A stretch of DNA of 64,000 nt from Erpobdella octoculata (GCA_963978895.1 OZ022243.1:9599896-9663895); one strand, 5' to 3'. Positions 34,380 through 46,383 are shown, numbered from the stretch's first letter. Numbers and translations: made by a program. The notes: generated from the letters alone by a model not told the origin.

Positions 34380-34985
34380 TTGAAGTTTTATATTTTTTTT
34401 AATTATAGTTTAGAAAAAAGATTCACTTCATATTCAAACAAATCGTTTTAAACTTTTTTCTGTTTCAAATTTTTGAGTGAGGGCGACATTCTATTCCGTG
34501 ACTTTTAATCACGTATACTTTTAATGCCGGTGATTTTTAATCACGTTTATTTTAAATCTCGGTGACTTTTAATCCACGTGACTTTTTTTTAACAGCATAG
34601 ATTTTTACGTAATAAAAATTAGTTCTAACGATAGTTATTCTTATTTGCGTTTAAGTTCAAGAAAACTATAAACCTTTTTAGATAATACCAAAATTTCAAA
34701 AAAGAATTAATAAAGTCTGATAAAACCCTTGGAAACCGCTAATTAAAAGTTATCCAAAATAGTTTTTGAAATAGCAATAACCCATAAACAAATCAAATTT
34801 CTATAAGATTGTGAATAAGAGAGATGAGCCAATGCAAGAAGAAATAAGAGAGCCTCGGTGTGACCATCTATGGATACGACGTTGAGTATTCAAATTCGTA
34901 GAAGAGGATTTTTTTGGCGGTTGCATTATACCGGATGCTGTTTGGAGGAGTTTCATCATGCCTTGCTTGATGCCGTCAGGAGGTG
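34380..34985. other. AT-rich DNA, no gene called
   Basis: Contains three spaced copies of 'ggtgacttttaatcacgt'-like sequence at about 34495-34590. Nothing else was recognised. Confidence 0.4.
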
Positions 34986-34989
34986 TATC

Positions 34990-35079
34990 ACACAGCGGCG
35001 GATCCAGGGAGAGGGCCCGAGACGCCCGCCCTCCTCTTAGACGTTTTAACAAAAATTCCAACTTTATATTTTTACTTAG
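34990..35079 (+). repeat. Degraded DNA-transposon end with GCGGATCCAGG
   Basis: 'cagcggcggatccaggga' resembles the end motifs at 62856 and 43846-44053 ('gcggatccagaggg'). The opposite end was not found; a solo LTR interrupts the DNA right after it. Confidence 0.4.
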
Positions 35080-35552
35080 TGTCAGGGGTCGTTCTACCGG
35101 ACCTCCTGACAAGGTATAACCTCATCGTCGTCATCTTCCTCATCTACTGCACCCGTCGACCTGGTCCAGTAAGTTCACTTGCCTTCGTCGTCACCATGGT
35201 TACTCTCTTCTGATTCGTCGTCATCATCTTCTCTTGCCTTCGTCGTCACCATGGTTACTTTCTTCTGATTCGTGGTCATCATCTGACGTCCTGCGTCGTC
35301 ATAGTTACCAGTCTAGACAGGAACCTATGGAACATTCTCTGACATTCTCTTACGCGGGTTTCTTAGGCTATATATATATATAAGGATTTGAAGCCAGCCA
35401 AGATACTCTATCTCTTTAGTATCAGGCGAAGTCCTGCGCGTTTTATATTCGATTTCTTGTCCTTAACTGCGCTTTATTAAAGTTTTTGTGTCGTTCCGAG
35501 TTGCCTTTTTCTTTCTTGTGTTCACGTCATTCCAACAGGAAAGACAGTGACA
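35080..35552 (+). mobile_element. Solo LTR with 5-bp target duplication
   Basis: 473 bp, starting TGTCAGGGGTCG and ending GACAGTGACA, so its termini are the inverted pair TGTCA/TGACA. CTTAG at 35075-35079 and 35553-35557 is the target duplication. It contains a TATA-like 'tatatatataagg' near 35371 and two tandem 56-bp repeats of 'cttcgtcgtcaccatggtta' type (about 35180-35290), which look enhancer-like. Orientation follows the TATA position. No internal retroviral sequence remains, as expected after LTR-LTR recombination. It does not match the LTR at 21790. Confidence 0.85.
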
Positions 35553-35559
35553 CTTAGCT

Positions 35560-36690
35560 TGCAACTTCCTTTTGTTTAACTGTATCCTGAGGCGTTATCT
35601 TTACTAAATTTACCTCTAGAACTCTAAACCATCAATAGTTCTAATATTTGGCAGATATTTGAAAGTTTTGGAGTTTTTTTACACCAAGTCATTGCAAAAT
35701 TTATTTCAAAAAATATCTTAAAAAACATTTAGCCCTCTAGGTCTAGCAAAAAAAGTTGAAAATGACACTTTAATTTTTCTAAATCAGCTCAGAAGATTTA
35801 ACAGCAAGTTTTTACAGCAGTAATTATTTGTTATATAAATGAAAACTGAGATAAATTTAATATGTTTCTGGATTTTTCAGGCCACGGATTTAACAAATAC
35901 TCCAACTGTTGACTAGATTTTTTGGACGTGGGGGTCTAACCGTAGTTTATTGCTGATAACTAAAGTATTACAGCGCAACAGCTATAATGGACAGGTTTAT
36001 TGGAGCCAAGCAATCATCAGGTATTAGCTACTATTAACTGATTTATTCAATAATCGGTTTCAACTACAACCTAAACTTGGCTGGCTGCAAGAGCTGGGAT
36101 GAACCTGCAATCAAGAATGTGTTCAGATGTACGAACGGATTTTGTAATTTTATTCTTCACACTCCAAAACGTGTAACAAAGACTTAACAGTTCACTGACA
36201 CAGTCATGGAGGCAGTTTAACAGGTCTTTAAATCTTTGAAAATAATTAAAAATTGGCTGGCCAAAACAGTATTTTTTAGCAGATTTCTGTATGGTTTTAT
36301 GCAGAACATCAAAACTGACATAGCGCATAGAATTTAGCATTCGCAATGCCTCTATTGCCTTCAAAAAGAGGCATTGCAATTGAAAAATTCTATTGAGTTT
36401 TCATCAGTGCATCAGAAGTTATTTGGTAAAAACTAACAACTATGAGAAAAATATTACAATGCAAATCCTCTCACCAATGGTCCAGAAAAAAAAGTATAAA
36501 AAATATTTTCATTTCATTCTTGAATCATTTCATCAACCAGTTGAAAGTACGGCTTAGGAAATAGGACGATTTTTATAATAAAAGCAATCTCTCGTCGTTA
36601 TCTTTGAAGCCATAAAAAATTTTGCTACCCAAAATCATAAAAGTAGTCGAGCTGTTAGAGTTTAGCTTGAACAATTCCAGTTTGGAGATT
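35560..36690. other. AT-rich DNA, no supported gene
   Basis: The minus-strand frame 36071-36379 (102 codons) has no recognised motif and no partner elsewhere in the window, so it is left uncalled. A plus-strand ATG near 35990 (MDRFIGAKQSSG) resembles starts of some transposase genes but is cut within a few codons. Confidence 0.35.
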
Positions 36691-36696
36691 AAAACA

Positions 36697-36930
36697 TAGA
36701 AGAGTTAAACGCATTAAACAACTTCTTCCACTGATCGATGATACTTCTCTACAACTTCTTGTTTCTTCTTTTATTCTGTCTCGAATTGACTAATGCAATT
36801 CTCTCTACTGTGATCTACCTGACTCTACCCTTCATCCTCTTTCTAAAGCCTTCAATTGTGCTGCACGCTTAGTTTCTCGCACCTCTCACTTTTCTCAAAT
36901 ATCTCCATCTCTTGTTCTTCTTCACTAGAA
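36697..36930 (+). pseudogene. LINE C-terminal fragment
   Basis: The frame gives LQLLVSSFILSRID, then an in-frame stop where Tyr is expected, then CNSLYCDLP and NCAARLVSRT. These match the SRLDYCNSL and NAAARL blocks of the LINE at 6520-6620. It is a short, decayed L2/CR1-like 3' piece. Confidence 0.7.
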
Positions 36931-36939
36931 AAAACTAAC

Positions 36940-37118
36940 TAAGTATTAAAACTTCAGCAATCTTATGCGCTAACCAATTTAACTCCTATATAACAGCTCC
37001 ACTAAGGAGAACCGCTATCCGCTTCAGCTTGTTTCAACTTGTTCTTAATCTTTTGCATTACGCCAGTCGGAGGTGTTTCTCTACGGTGGTAATAATTGAG
37101 AAATTAGGACTGTATTAC
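36940..37118 (+). repeat. Repeat family R1, copy split by hAT (left part)
   Basis: Matches 'gaaccgctatccgcttcagc' to 'gactgtatta'. It continues at 40287 after the hAT insertion. Confidence 0.75.
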
Positions 37119-37477
37119 CAGGCTTGTTATCAAGACCACTGAACCCATGACCAAGACTTTCATTTGGAAGACCAAGATCAAGACCAAGACTATTATTTGG
37201 AAGACCAAGATCAAGACCAAAACTTGTATTTGCAAGGCAAGATCAAGACCAAGATTTTTATTTGCAAGGCAAGATCATCCCCAAGATATATTGAGAAAAG
37301 AGCGAGTTTAAAGCCAATGCTTTGTCAAAATCATTCAAAATGAAGACGTCTTAATAAACTTTTTTCAACTAAGAAACTGAATAATGAAAAGATCAATAAC
37401 TAAATTAATAAACTGTTTAAAATTTAAACTGTTATTATTTTAAATGTTTATTGCATATAGTAAACACAAGTTCAGAT

Positions 37478-37665
37478 AACAATGTTTGTCCTAAACGAAC
37501 TCGATTTGGTCTCATGAATAGACCTCCATGACTAAATATCCGCTCCACTGGCGCTGAAGTTTACACATAATATCTTTTCAAATAGCGAGCTAAACATTTT
37601 CAATCTGTTATCATTTTTTATTTCTAGCCAGCAGTTCCCACCACGCGCTGCTACAGAGTAAAGCA
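37478..37665 (-). pseudogene. hAT transposase C-terminus remnant
   Basis: On the minus strand, MFSSLFEKILCVNFSASGAD is followed after a one-base phase break by SHGGLFMRPNRVRLGQTLL, the C-terminal dimerisation block of hAT transposases (SHGG..MRPNR). Stops and a frameshift show it is dead. The catalytic part is gone, replaced or interrupted by the LINE. Confidence 0.7.
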
Positions 37666-37724
37666 CTGGTAGCTTGACACGTTGCAAATGGCTTCACATT
37701 TTTTTCCTTGTTGCAACAATTTAT

Positions 37725-39980
37725 AGGACCGAAATCCAAAGTTAATTATTTGAACTACAGATTTATTGAAGATATATACAATGATATGTTTAAAGAAAGT
37801 GTATGGTGTGAAATAGGACAAAAAAATAGTAAGTTATTAATCGGAGTATGCTATAGAGTTCCCAATGCTGATGAAGAAGTTGATAAGGGGTTTTATGAAT
37901 TAATTTCTAAGGCTAACAAGGAATCTGTAATCATAATGGGTGATTTCAATTTTCACGTTAACTGGCATTCTTTGGAAGGAGAAACTCATAAAGATAGACA
38001 ATTTATGCAATTTATTGAGGATGAATTCATGTCACAGTTAATTAGAGAGCCTACTAGAAGTAAAAATACTTTATACTTATTACTGACTGCTGACATAAGT
38101 TTGGTAAATAATTTAACTGTAGGTGAATGTTTTGGCACTAGCGATCACCAGGTTATTAGATGGGATTTGGTCATGAATCATGACAGGCAGAGTTGTTCAG
38201 ATGTAATTCGCTACAACTACTTTAAGGCAGACTACAGTCTAATAAGAGAAAGCATTACAAGAGAAAATCTTATGGACAGAGTTAAGAGTACTAATGTTAA
38301 GATCAGCTGGAAGCTATTTGTTCAGTGCATGCACGAAATTATTGAAAAGTATATTCCAAAACAAAGAAACCAAAATAAAAAAATCCCTGGATGACTAGGT
38401 TGATTATAAAAAAACAGAGAGCCAAAAATAAAGCATGGAAAAAATATCGAGAGCTGGTAACTATGGGTTCTGAAGAAGAAAGATCAAGCAAACTAAGTGA
38501 GTTGGAAAAAAAATACAGAAAGATAAGAAATGACACAAAACAGACTATTAGAAGGGCTATTGTAGACTATGAACAAAAGCTGACAGAAAACATAAAAAGG
38601 GACAGCAAAAGCTTTTTCAAATATGTAAGAAGTAGGCAAAAAAAGAATGATAAAGTAGGTCCTTTAAAGGATGCAGATGGAAATTTAATTACTAATGATG
38701 AAGTCACAGCGGATTTGTTGAACAAGTATTTTGGGTCAGTCTTTACTGAAGAAAACATTAAAAATAATCCTGTAGCAATTAAGAAGTTTCAAGGTGATGG
38801 AAAAGATGTCAAAAGAGAAGTTATCTTCACAAAAAGCCGAGTTACTGAGATGCTGAAGTGTTTGAAAGTAGACAAAACACCAGGAATTGATGCACTTCAT
38901 CCGAAGTTTCTATTTGAAGTAAGAGAGGAAATTGGAGAAGTAATGGCAGAGTTAATGAATAAGTCAATGCAAACAGGTAAAATACCACAGGACTGGAGGG
39001 ATGCAATTGTTGTTCCACTATTTAAAAAGGGCAATAGAAGTGAAGCAAGTAACTATAGACCTGTCAGCCTGACCTGCATTATCTGCAAAGTTATGGAAAG
39101 AATTATCAAGGATGATATGATGAGACATATGGAAGAGCATAAGATAATTAAAGATAGTCAGCATGGGTTTATGAACAATAAATCATGTTTGACTAATTTA
39201 TTATGATTATGATTTTTTGGATGCAGTACCATCAGTTGATGTAGTTTATTTAGACTTTGCCAAAGCTTTTGACAAAGTGCCTCATCAGAGACTGCGTAAG
39301 AAACTTGAGGCAATAGGCATAGAAGGAAAGCTATTAGAATGGATAGGAGGTTGGTTGCTTGATAGAAGACAAAGAGTTGCAATAAATGGGATGAAATCAA
39401 AATGGATTAGTGTCACAAGTGGTGTTCCACAAGGATCAGTTTTGGGACCAACCTTATTCTTAGTTTACATCAACGACTTAGACGATGGGATTAAGTCAAG
39501 AATTTATAAGTTTGCTGATGACACGAAGCTGTGCAGAGCAATAAAGACTGAGGAAGATGCTGAAGTGCTCAGAGATGACTTGAAAAAATTATATAAATAT
39601 TTGGAATATTGTGTGCAGGTGTGGAGTCCTTCACTTAAACAAGACATTAATATTCTAGAAAGGGTACAGAGGAGAGCTACGAAAATAATTAATGGAATGC
39701 ATGGTTTAAGCTATGAAGAGAGTTTCCAACAGAAATACAAGAGGTCATCCGATGAAGCTTTACAAAGACAGGACAGGACCTTTGAAGCGGACGTTTTTCA
39801 GCGCAAGAATCATCAACGAGTGGAACAAACTAAAAAAAGATGTTGCAAATGCTCAGACTTTGAATGAATTCAAATCGAAACTTTCGTTATGTAACTTTTA
39901 GTTTTTAAAAAAGTAGTGAATATTATACAGTCATTTTTGATTCCTTATTCACTATAATAAAGTTATGTTATGTTATGTTA
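37725..39980 (+). mobile_element. Truncated, decayed LINE with (TTATG)n tail
   Basis: The insertion starts inside the endonuclease domain and ends in 'aataaagttatgttatgtta', a short TTATG microsatellite tail. Frameshifts and internal deletions break the code. It lies in the hAT element at 37119-40286. Confidence 0.85.
37728..39901 (+). pseudogene. LINE endonuclease-reverse transcriptase pseudogene
   Basis: Three or more phases cover one original protein. Frame 1 (to 38394): AP-endonuclease C-terminal half with MGDFNFHVNWH and GTSDHQVI. Frame 2 (38391-39206): linker and RT start, TPGIDALHPKFL, NYRPVSLTCI. Frame 3 (39217-39867): YLDFAKAFDKVPH, GVPQGSVLGP, then FADDTKLC, the catalytic box. After LKKLYKYLEYC about 90-100 residues seen in related proteins are missing, and a last phase (39713-39901) gives RTFFSARIINEWNKL. 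Motifs fit the Jockey/CR1 group. Too broken to be active. Confidence 0.85.
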
Positions 39981-40286
39981 ACTATACCCATCACCGATTA
40001 AAAAACGGAAAAAAGACAAAGTTCGCATTCTATTTAGATAAAACAACCAAAGATACTAACACTACAAATTAAATTAGCGATAATGTTTTTACAGTTAAAA
40101 TGTTTTATATTTTTTTTCTTCTAAAATCAAGACCACTGGAGAACAATCAAGACCAAGGCTTTTGAGTCCAAGTCCAAGATCAAGTCCGAGACCTTAACAC
40201 ACAAGGTCAAGATCAAGACCAAGACTTTGAAAAACGAACTCGAGTGCACTCGAGTTCAAGACCAAAGTCTCGTAACAACAAGTCTG

Positions 40287-40440
40287 GTATTAACATGTCA
40301 TTATTACAACTCATCCGACCACAATCGCTAACTTTAACATAGTAGCACATCTCTCTACAAAAATTAAAAAAAAAACGACAACAGTGAGTTAAAATTAATA
40401 AAATACGAGGTAGTTGTAAGGCGCCCGTTTAATAGTAAAC
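40287..40440 (+). repeat. Repeat family R1, right part after hAT
   Basis: Continues 'gtattaacatgtcattattac', 'ctctctacaaaaatt' and 'agttaaaattaataaaatac' as in 34.0 and 50.8 kb. Confidence 0.7.
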
Positions 40441-40781
40441 AAACACTGTCTTTGTTAAAATTGATTGGTTTGTTTTATGTTTTATTTATGATCTTATCTT
40501 TAATTAAAAATTTTCCAAAAATATCTATTTTATAATTTTATTTTTTTTAATATTTATAAAATTTTTATAATTTTATAACTTTAGAATTTGTTTAAATGAA
40601 ATCTAACTGCATTCTGAAGTTTAACAACTTTATTCATTTTTTAAATTGGCGTTTTTACAAGCTTTTGTTTAGGTTACAATCTCTGTTTGTGTGTTTGTGT
40701 ATGTGTGTGTGTTGTGTATCTTTCTCTGTACGCAAATCTTGCAAGTAAAATTTAACCAGCTTTTTGACTAGCTAGGAAGCT

Positions 40782-40938
40782 AACTCCGCCTTGCATTTGC
40801 AAGCCAGTCCCAAGCCTGGAGAAAGGAGGAGGGAAAAGTTAAAAAGAACAAATTATGATCCACGACAGGAAGTACTTAGGTGCTTCCTACATACAGCCAT
40901 TTCAGTCTTAAAACACCTGGTGTAAAGGACTATAAACT

Positions 40939-40975
<37 letters not shown>
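40782..40975 (+). mobile_element. Short SINE (family A), poly(A) tail, 13-bp target duplication
   Basis: Starts 'aactccgccttgcatttgc', ends in about 32 A. It is bracketed by TAGCTAGGAAGCT at 40769-40781 and 40976-40988 with no mismatch, so this is a young copy. The body has no recognisable tRNA A/B boxes. Relatives: 19154-19317 (minus), traces near 430-570, 1240-1290 and 48150-48195. Confidence 0.88.
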
Positions 40976-40977
<2 letters not shown>

Positions 40978-40989
40978 GCTAGGAAGCTG

Positions 40990-41695
40990 AAACTTTCAGC
41001 ATATCTTTATATTGGATGACAATACATGATTCAATTAAAAAAAATAATTTGAACATCTTTCGTATTTCTAAATCGAGTGTATTTGAAATTAAAGTTTGTG
41101 TTAAAAAACTCGTTTTTTTTACTTGTTTTGCAATTTGTTTGTTTCAGCAAAACGTCAAGTGCGAATAAACACAGCGAGATTGAATAAAACCATCAAGTGC
41201 AAATAATAAAAAAATTTAAACATTAAAAATTACAAAAAAATAAAATTAATATTTAGTTTTATGAAAAAAAATTCACAATAAAAAATAGAAAATAATATAA
41301 AGTATACATTTTTTTTTAAACTACGCTTGTACGCTAATGTACAAAAATGTTAAAAATAATATTAAAGTTACAGTTTTTTGAACTAAACGTTTCGTTTTGA
41401 ATATAAGAGCGTTGGGCGTTAGCTATATAATAGCTATAATTTATGTATAACCTAAAATCCTCCAATGCTTTAATCTTTAAAACGAAACGTGTGCTTATTC
41501 GCACTCGACTTTTCGCTGAAACAAACAAATTGCAAAACAACAACGTCGTTGCGCTTATTCACACTCGGCGATAAAACAAACAAGCAAACAACGTTGCAAG
41601 TTAATATAAGCGTTGTAATAATATAAAAAATTATGTGCCGTAAAACACCGCATGCGCCGTTAGTCTTATCTGCAAGTTGCCAACATTGTAAAGCG
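40990..41695. other. AT-rich DNA, no gene called
   Basis: The short minus-strand frames around 41334-41700 overlap repetitive 'gcttattcgcactcg' sequence and are not supported as genes. Confidence 0.35.
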
Positions 41696-41699
41696 CCCA

Positions 41700-41799
41700 T
41701 AAAGCAGCTTTTGCTGCATACGGCGCTAACGTTTTAAGTTCCTAGAAATTGGTATTGTTTCAAATCACCTTTGTTTCAACACTCCACGGTCTCCCCTAC
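41700..41799 (-). repeat. Transposon end (GTAGGGGAGAC family)
   Basis: On the minus strand it begins GTAGGGGAGACCGTGGAG and continues with 'tttgaaacaataccaatttc', closely matching the left end of the element at 42782. Its other end was not found. Confidence 0.6.
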
Positions 41800-43309
41800 T
41801 TCAATTACTCAAAATAAATAAATTTACTAGCATAAAATGTGACGATTGGTTTAAAAACTAAAAACAGTTTAAAAACCTAATTTTTTAAGCTATGATACTT
41901 TATTCATAACGAGATACAGTGAATTTAAACAAGGTGTTTAAAAAATAGAGTTTGAACTTCCATTGTAGAAGGGAGTAGAAACTACAAAAAACACAAATTA
42001 GCATTTTCAATCAATTTTATCAAACATAAAAACTAGAAATAAAACTGTATACGAATTTTCTTTTTTAAGTCACAAAAAAACAATAAAAACATTTGTGATA
42101 ACCTTTCTATTCATGCATAAGACTTTTATAATTTAAAATTACTTATTTGCACTTCTATTAAAAAATTCTAATTGTATTTTATTAACTTGATAAATATTGT
42201 GTACTACCTTAGTTTTCATAATCAATTTAGTCCTATTTTGGTCATTATAGTCACGATAATACTAGCTAGTGAATGCAATAAACATTTACCCAACCCCCTT
42301 CAGCGGAAAGCCCTTTCATTTGTATTTCTAATTTGATCTTATTTTCTTCTGCTTTAGCTTTCTGTCTTTTTAGAACGGCAAAAAGGATGAAAAAAATGCA
42401 TAGTAATACGAGTCCAGCCATAATTAGCGATCCTATCACTATTCTTGAGTTAGGTATTCTGACATCCGAATTGAAAAAACAAAACTGGTTTAATAAAACG
42501 CTATATGAAAGTCATGTTTGCAAGTTTTTGTTCTGCAATGTTTGACTTACGAAAGTGACGTTGAAGCATCAATGGAAGTTTTTATGCTGCATTTTCTTTG
42601 CAACAGCCCGACTGAAAAAAATTCTATTTCTTCTGGTAAATACGAGATACAAGTTGAATTGCAGACAAATCTCTAAAAATGAAAGTAAACTTTTTTATTC
42701 ATAAGTTGTAACTATTTGGTAATATTTAGTACATTTTAAAGAGAACTTAATCACAGAGGTCAATAATTAGCATTAATGTAGTAGGGGAGACAGAGGGAAT
42801 TTGAAACAAAGGTGAGTTGAAACAGTACCAATTTCTCAGAATTTAAAACCGTTAGCGAGCTGGCAACATCGCTTTTCAACTACTTCCCTCCGTCTGTTGA
42901 CGTGTCAGTATGCGTCGGTGGCGTAAGTCACGCGGTTGTGGAGTTCTGCGTGTCATGTGACAAAAATCGTGAAAAGTAAATTAAATTTTTAACGGTTTTC
43001 TTACAATGCCTCTACTTTGATATAGGTTTTGTATTTTAGTTTAAGTTATATATGTTTCGAATGCTCATTAACTACAGATTTATTATATATATTTAATACA
43101 GTTGATTTTTGTGTATTTGCTTCTTGATTGTGGATTAAATAAAAATTGGGAGGTTTTTTCTTACTTTTTTCTTTCAGTTTTATATCAGAGCGCAGTCAAT
43201 AAATAAACGGGCACTAAAAAAAGTTTTTATTGTTGGTTTAATTTGTTTATGGGCTATATGAGCTAAAAATAAAGATTTAAAATGGGCGTTATGTCCCTGG
43301 ACCGAAAAT

Positions 43310-43372
43310 TAAACCAGGGTCGTACGACTCTCAAAGCAGGTGTCTATACCACTACACCAACCAAAGTATAAG
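43310..43372 (-). repeat. tRNA-like SINE fragment
   Basis: On the minus strand TGGTTGGTGTAGTGGTATAGACACC resembles a tRNA 5' half with an A box. The B box is degraded, so it is a SINE relic and not a tRNA gene. Confidence 0.5.
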
Positions 43373-43845
43373 AAAACGTAATTTGCTAGTCAAATATCGT
43401 CAAATGATGTAAATCTTCACAAAAGTGAATTATAAAATTTTCGTTGAAAATTATGTTTATTTAAAAAATAAATAAAAGAATAAGTAACTTTTATTGATAC
43501 AATTAATAAAACAAACAAATTGAAAACATTTAGCTTAGCCCACTTATAACCCAGATATAAATTAGCCCATGAACCCCGTGGGGGCCAAACAAATGGCGGG
43601 AGGGGCCTAAAATGGCGGGGGGGGGCAAAAACGACAGGGGTGGTGCCAAAAATAGCGCGAAAAGCAAACATTTGATCTTAGATACACAAACCCCACTGAA
43701 AAACAAATACCGGATGCTAGAAATTTTGTAATTTACCTAAAAAGTATTTTTCTTCTAAATTTAATGAATTTGAATTTTTTTCATTTTTTTATAAATTTTT
43801 TTTAGTGTTCAAAAAAGTAAATTTTGAAACCCACAGGGGCCATGG

Positions 43846-44094
<249 letters not shown>

Positions 44095-44127
44095 AATGTA
44101 AAACCTTTTGTTTATCTGACTGTTTTT

Positions 44128-44322
44128 TACCAATGCTTTTATTAACTCGTCAGCTCTGTTTCTCTGTCTGTTTCTCTGTCTGTTTCTCTGTCTGTTTCAA
44201 ATCTTGCAATCAATTTTTGAGTCACTTCCTGATGATAGATTTTTTTCAAATTTTGCATTCATGCTCAAGATAGAAGACAATGCAATATTCAATTATTAGT
44301 TTTACAATAAGTCAATTAAATT
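44128..44322 (+). repeat. Tandem-like duplication, copy 1 (copy 2 at 44550-44740)
   Basis: From 'accaatgcttttattaactc' through a ctctgtctgtttn tract to 'cagtttacaataagtcaat'-like DNA. Copy 2 is nearly identical, 420 bp away in the same orientation. Between them lie 12-bp 'ttttcttgaggg' repeats at 44340-44398. Confidence 0.85.
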
Positions 44323-44549
44323 AGTTAATTTTCTTGAGGATTTTATCGAGGGGTTTCTTGAGGGTTTTCTTGAGGGTTTTCTTGAGGGTTTTCTTGACCA
44401 CAAAACGCTAACCGACTGGCAGACTATTTTACCAAGTTAACACGAACCACACTCACTGACCGCGATTCTCAAGCGTGTACGAAATTTTCATGAAAATAGT
44501 TGAGATATTTAAATTCGATGCTTTTTGATGATATTTTTATTATTATTAC

Positions 44550-44740
44550 CAATGCTTTTATTAACTCGTCGTCTCTGTTTCTCTGTCTGTCTGTTTGTTT
44601 CTCTGTCTGTTTCAAATCTTGCAATCAATTTTTGAGTCACTTCCTGATGATAGATTTTTTCAAATTTTGCATACATGCTTAAAATAGAAGACAATGCAAT
44701 ATTCAATTATTAGTTTTACAATAAGTCAATTAATTTAGAT
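44550..44740 (+). repeat. Tandem-like duplication, copy 2
   Basis: See 44128-44322. The high similarity compared with other repeat pairs here points to a recent local duplication. Confidence 0.85.
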
Positions 44741-45589
44741 AATTTTAATTAATTTCGATATTTCGATATAATTAAGATATTTCGACTTTAACATAAAATA
44801 AAAGAGTAATATAAGAAAAAATTGATTGCAAAATTTGTGTTTTAATTACATATAAGAGCATTGGTTTTAAAAATTCGTTTTTAATTTACTTGTTTAATTA
44901 ATGTAACGAATAGGTCGTTATGGCTATTTTAACTACTTCAGAAGTATTAGAACCTGTAATTACCTACTTAATTAATATATCATTACAAAATATTAATAAA
45001 AAAAAGTTGTTTTGTACTTGAAAAGTTTTATTTTAATAAATAAATTTAATTTATATCATCTTTTATATTTTACAGCACTTGATATTTCTAAAAAATCTTA
45101 TGTTTCAACTCTCCTCGGCCCCTGTTTCATCTTACCTCGGTATGAGGGGAGTTGAAACAAGTTGACTTGTTACGGTTAAGTCGATTTTTCACCACAATAT
45201 TTAAGGCTTACATTTTTTTATGTTAGCCATTTGCAAGTGTAAAGAATGAACTATCGATTGGTACTAATATCATACGATTTCTGTCTATAGTATTTGAAAC
45301 AAATGTCAAAATTAACTCCCCTCGGTCTCCCCTATGTACCACTGATTGATTAAATTAAATTTTCTCATAAAATCTGCAGTTTTTATGATAGAGTTACCGA
45401 ATGTTGAGTAAATGAGCTCAATACGTACATCATAAGAAATTACATTTTTGAAAATGAAAAATTATTTCTTAACACAATTAAATTTTGAGCTAATTTTTAA
45501 ATTCAAATTTTCAAAATAAATTAATTAAAATTACATTAGCTACGTGTTATTTTGTTTATATAGAATAAAAAAGCTAGTTTGTATATAGA

Positions 45590-46200
45590 TAGATTAGTGA
45601 AATTCCTACAATATTTTCTTTTCTTGTCATTATTTTTTCTATGACTTTAATCACTTTGATGTGGTCACGCTTTAACAATTTAATGCTCTAAATAATTATA
45701 CTGCAAAACAATTAATTGCCCGTTAAAGAGAACTGCTATCCGCTTCAGCCTGTTTCAACTTGTTTTTAATCTTTTGCATGACGCCAGTCGCAGGTGTTTC
45801 TCTACGGTGGTAATAATTGAGAAGTTAGGACTGTATTATTAACATGTTATTATCACAACTCATCACGACCACAATTGCTAACCTAAACACAGTAGCACAT
45901 CTCTCTACAAAAATTTAAAAAAAAATAACTAGATGCGCTGTATGATTAGAATTTATTCAAAATAATGATAAAGTGAGGAACACAAAAATAGTGGTTTTGT
46001 TTTTCTTCAAAAGTGATTTCAATATAATTTATTGATAAGCATGTAAAAATTATAAACAAATGGAAATTGAAATAATAAGGTGTAAAAACATCGCAAAATA
46101 AGAGTAATTTTGGACTTATTCCTTCCCAATTGAAAAATTAAGTTTTTACAGAGACAAGTTTTTAGATAATTTTGTTTGCTAAGTTTATAAAAATCATCGT
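45590..46200 (+). repeat. Repeat family R1 copy
   Basis: Contains 'gatgtggtcacgctttaaca' (also at 33.8 kb), 'gctatccgcttcagcctgtt', 'acgccagtcgcaggtgtttc' and 'ctagatgcgctgtatgatta' in the family order. Confidence 0.75.
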
Positions 46201-46383
46201 TGTATATTTTAAAAGGCTTTCTAACGTAAGAATTAAATTTAATTTTCATTACAAAATTAATTTCATAAGCTGTTTTAGCCTTAATTCTATTCTAGCGAAT
46301 AAAAATGAACATGAGTCGTTCAAGTCTATTTTCGTAAATGTGAAACAAAATCAACACATGTTTATTCTGTGACTTTAATTAAT

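Larger units (their letters stand above)
37119..40286 (-). mobile_element. Decayed hAT transposon carrying a LINE insertion
   Basis: Ends CAGGCTTGTTATC and inverse GTAACAACAAGTCTG are inverted repeats with two differences over 13 bp. Subterminal DNA at both ends is full of 'aagaccaagatcaag' repeats (37130-37290 and 40125-40270). The flanks read GTATTAC (left, one A lost) and GTATTAAC (right), an 8-bp duplication when compared with the uninterrupted R1 copy at 50590. A transposase remnant lies on the minus strand. Confidence 0.75.

Noticed and set aside
36071..36379. 102-codon minus-strand frame
   Set aside because: No motif, no partner copy and no supporting splice or codon signal; could be chance in AT-rich DNA.
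37700..39980. Active LINE gene
   Set aside because: Frameshifts near 38389 and 39206-39217, a deletion after the FADD box and 5' truncation rule it out.
43310..43372. tRNA-Gly/Glu-like gene on the minus strand
   Set aside because: Only the 5' half is tRNA-like; the T-arm region is degraded.
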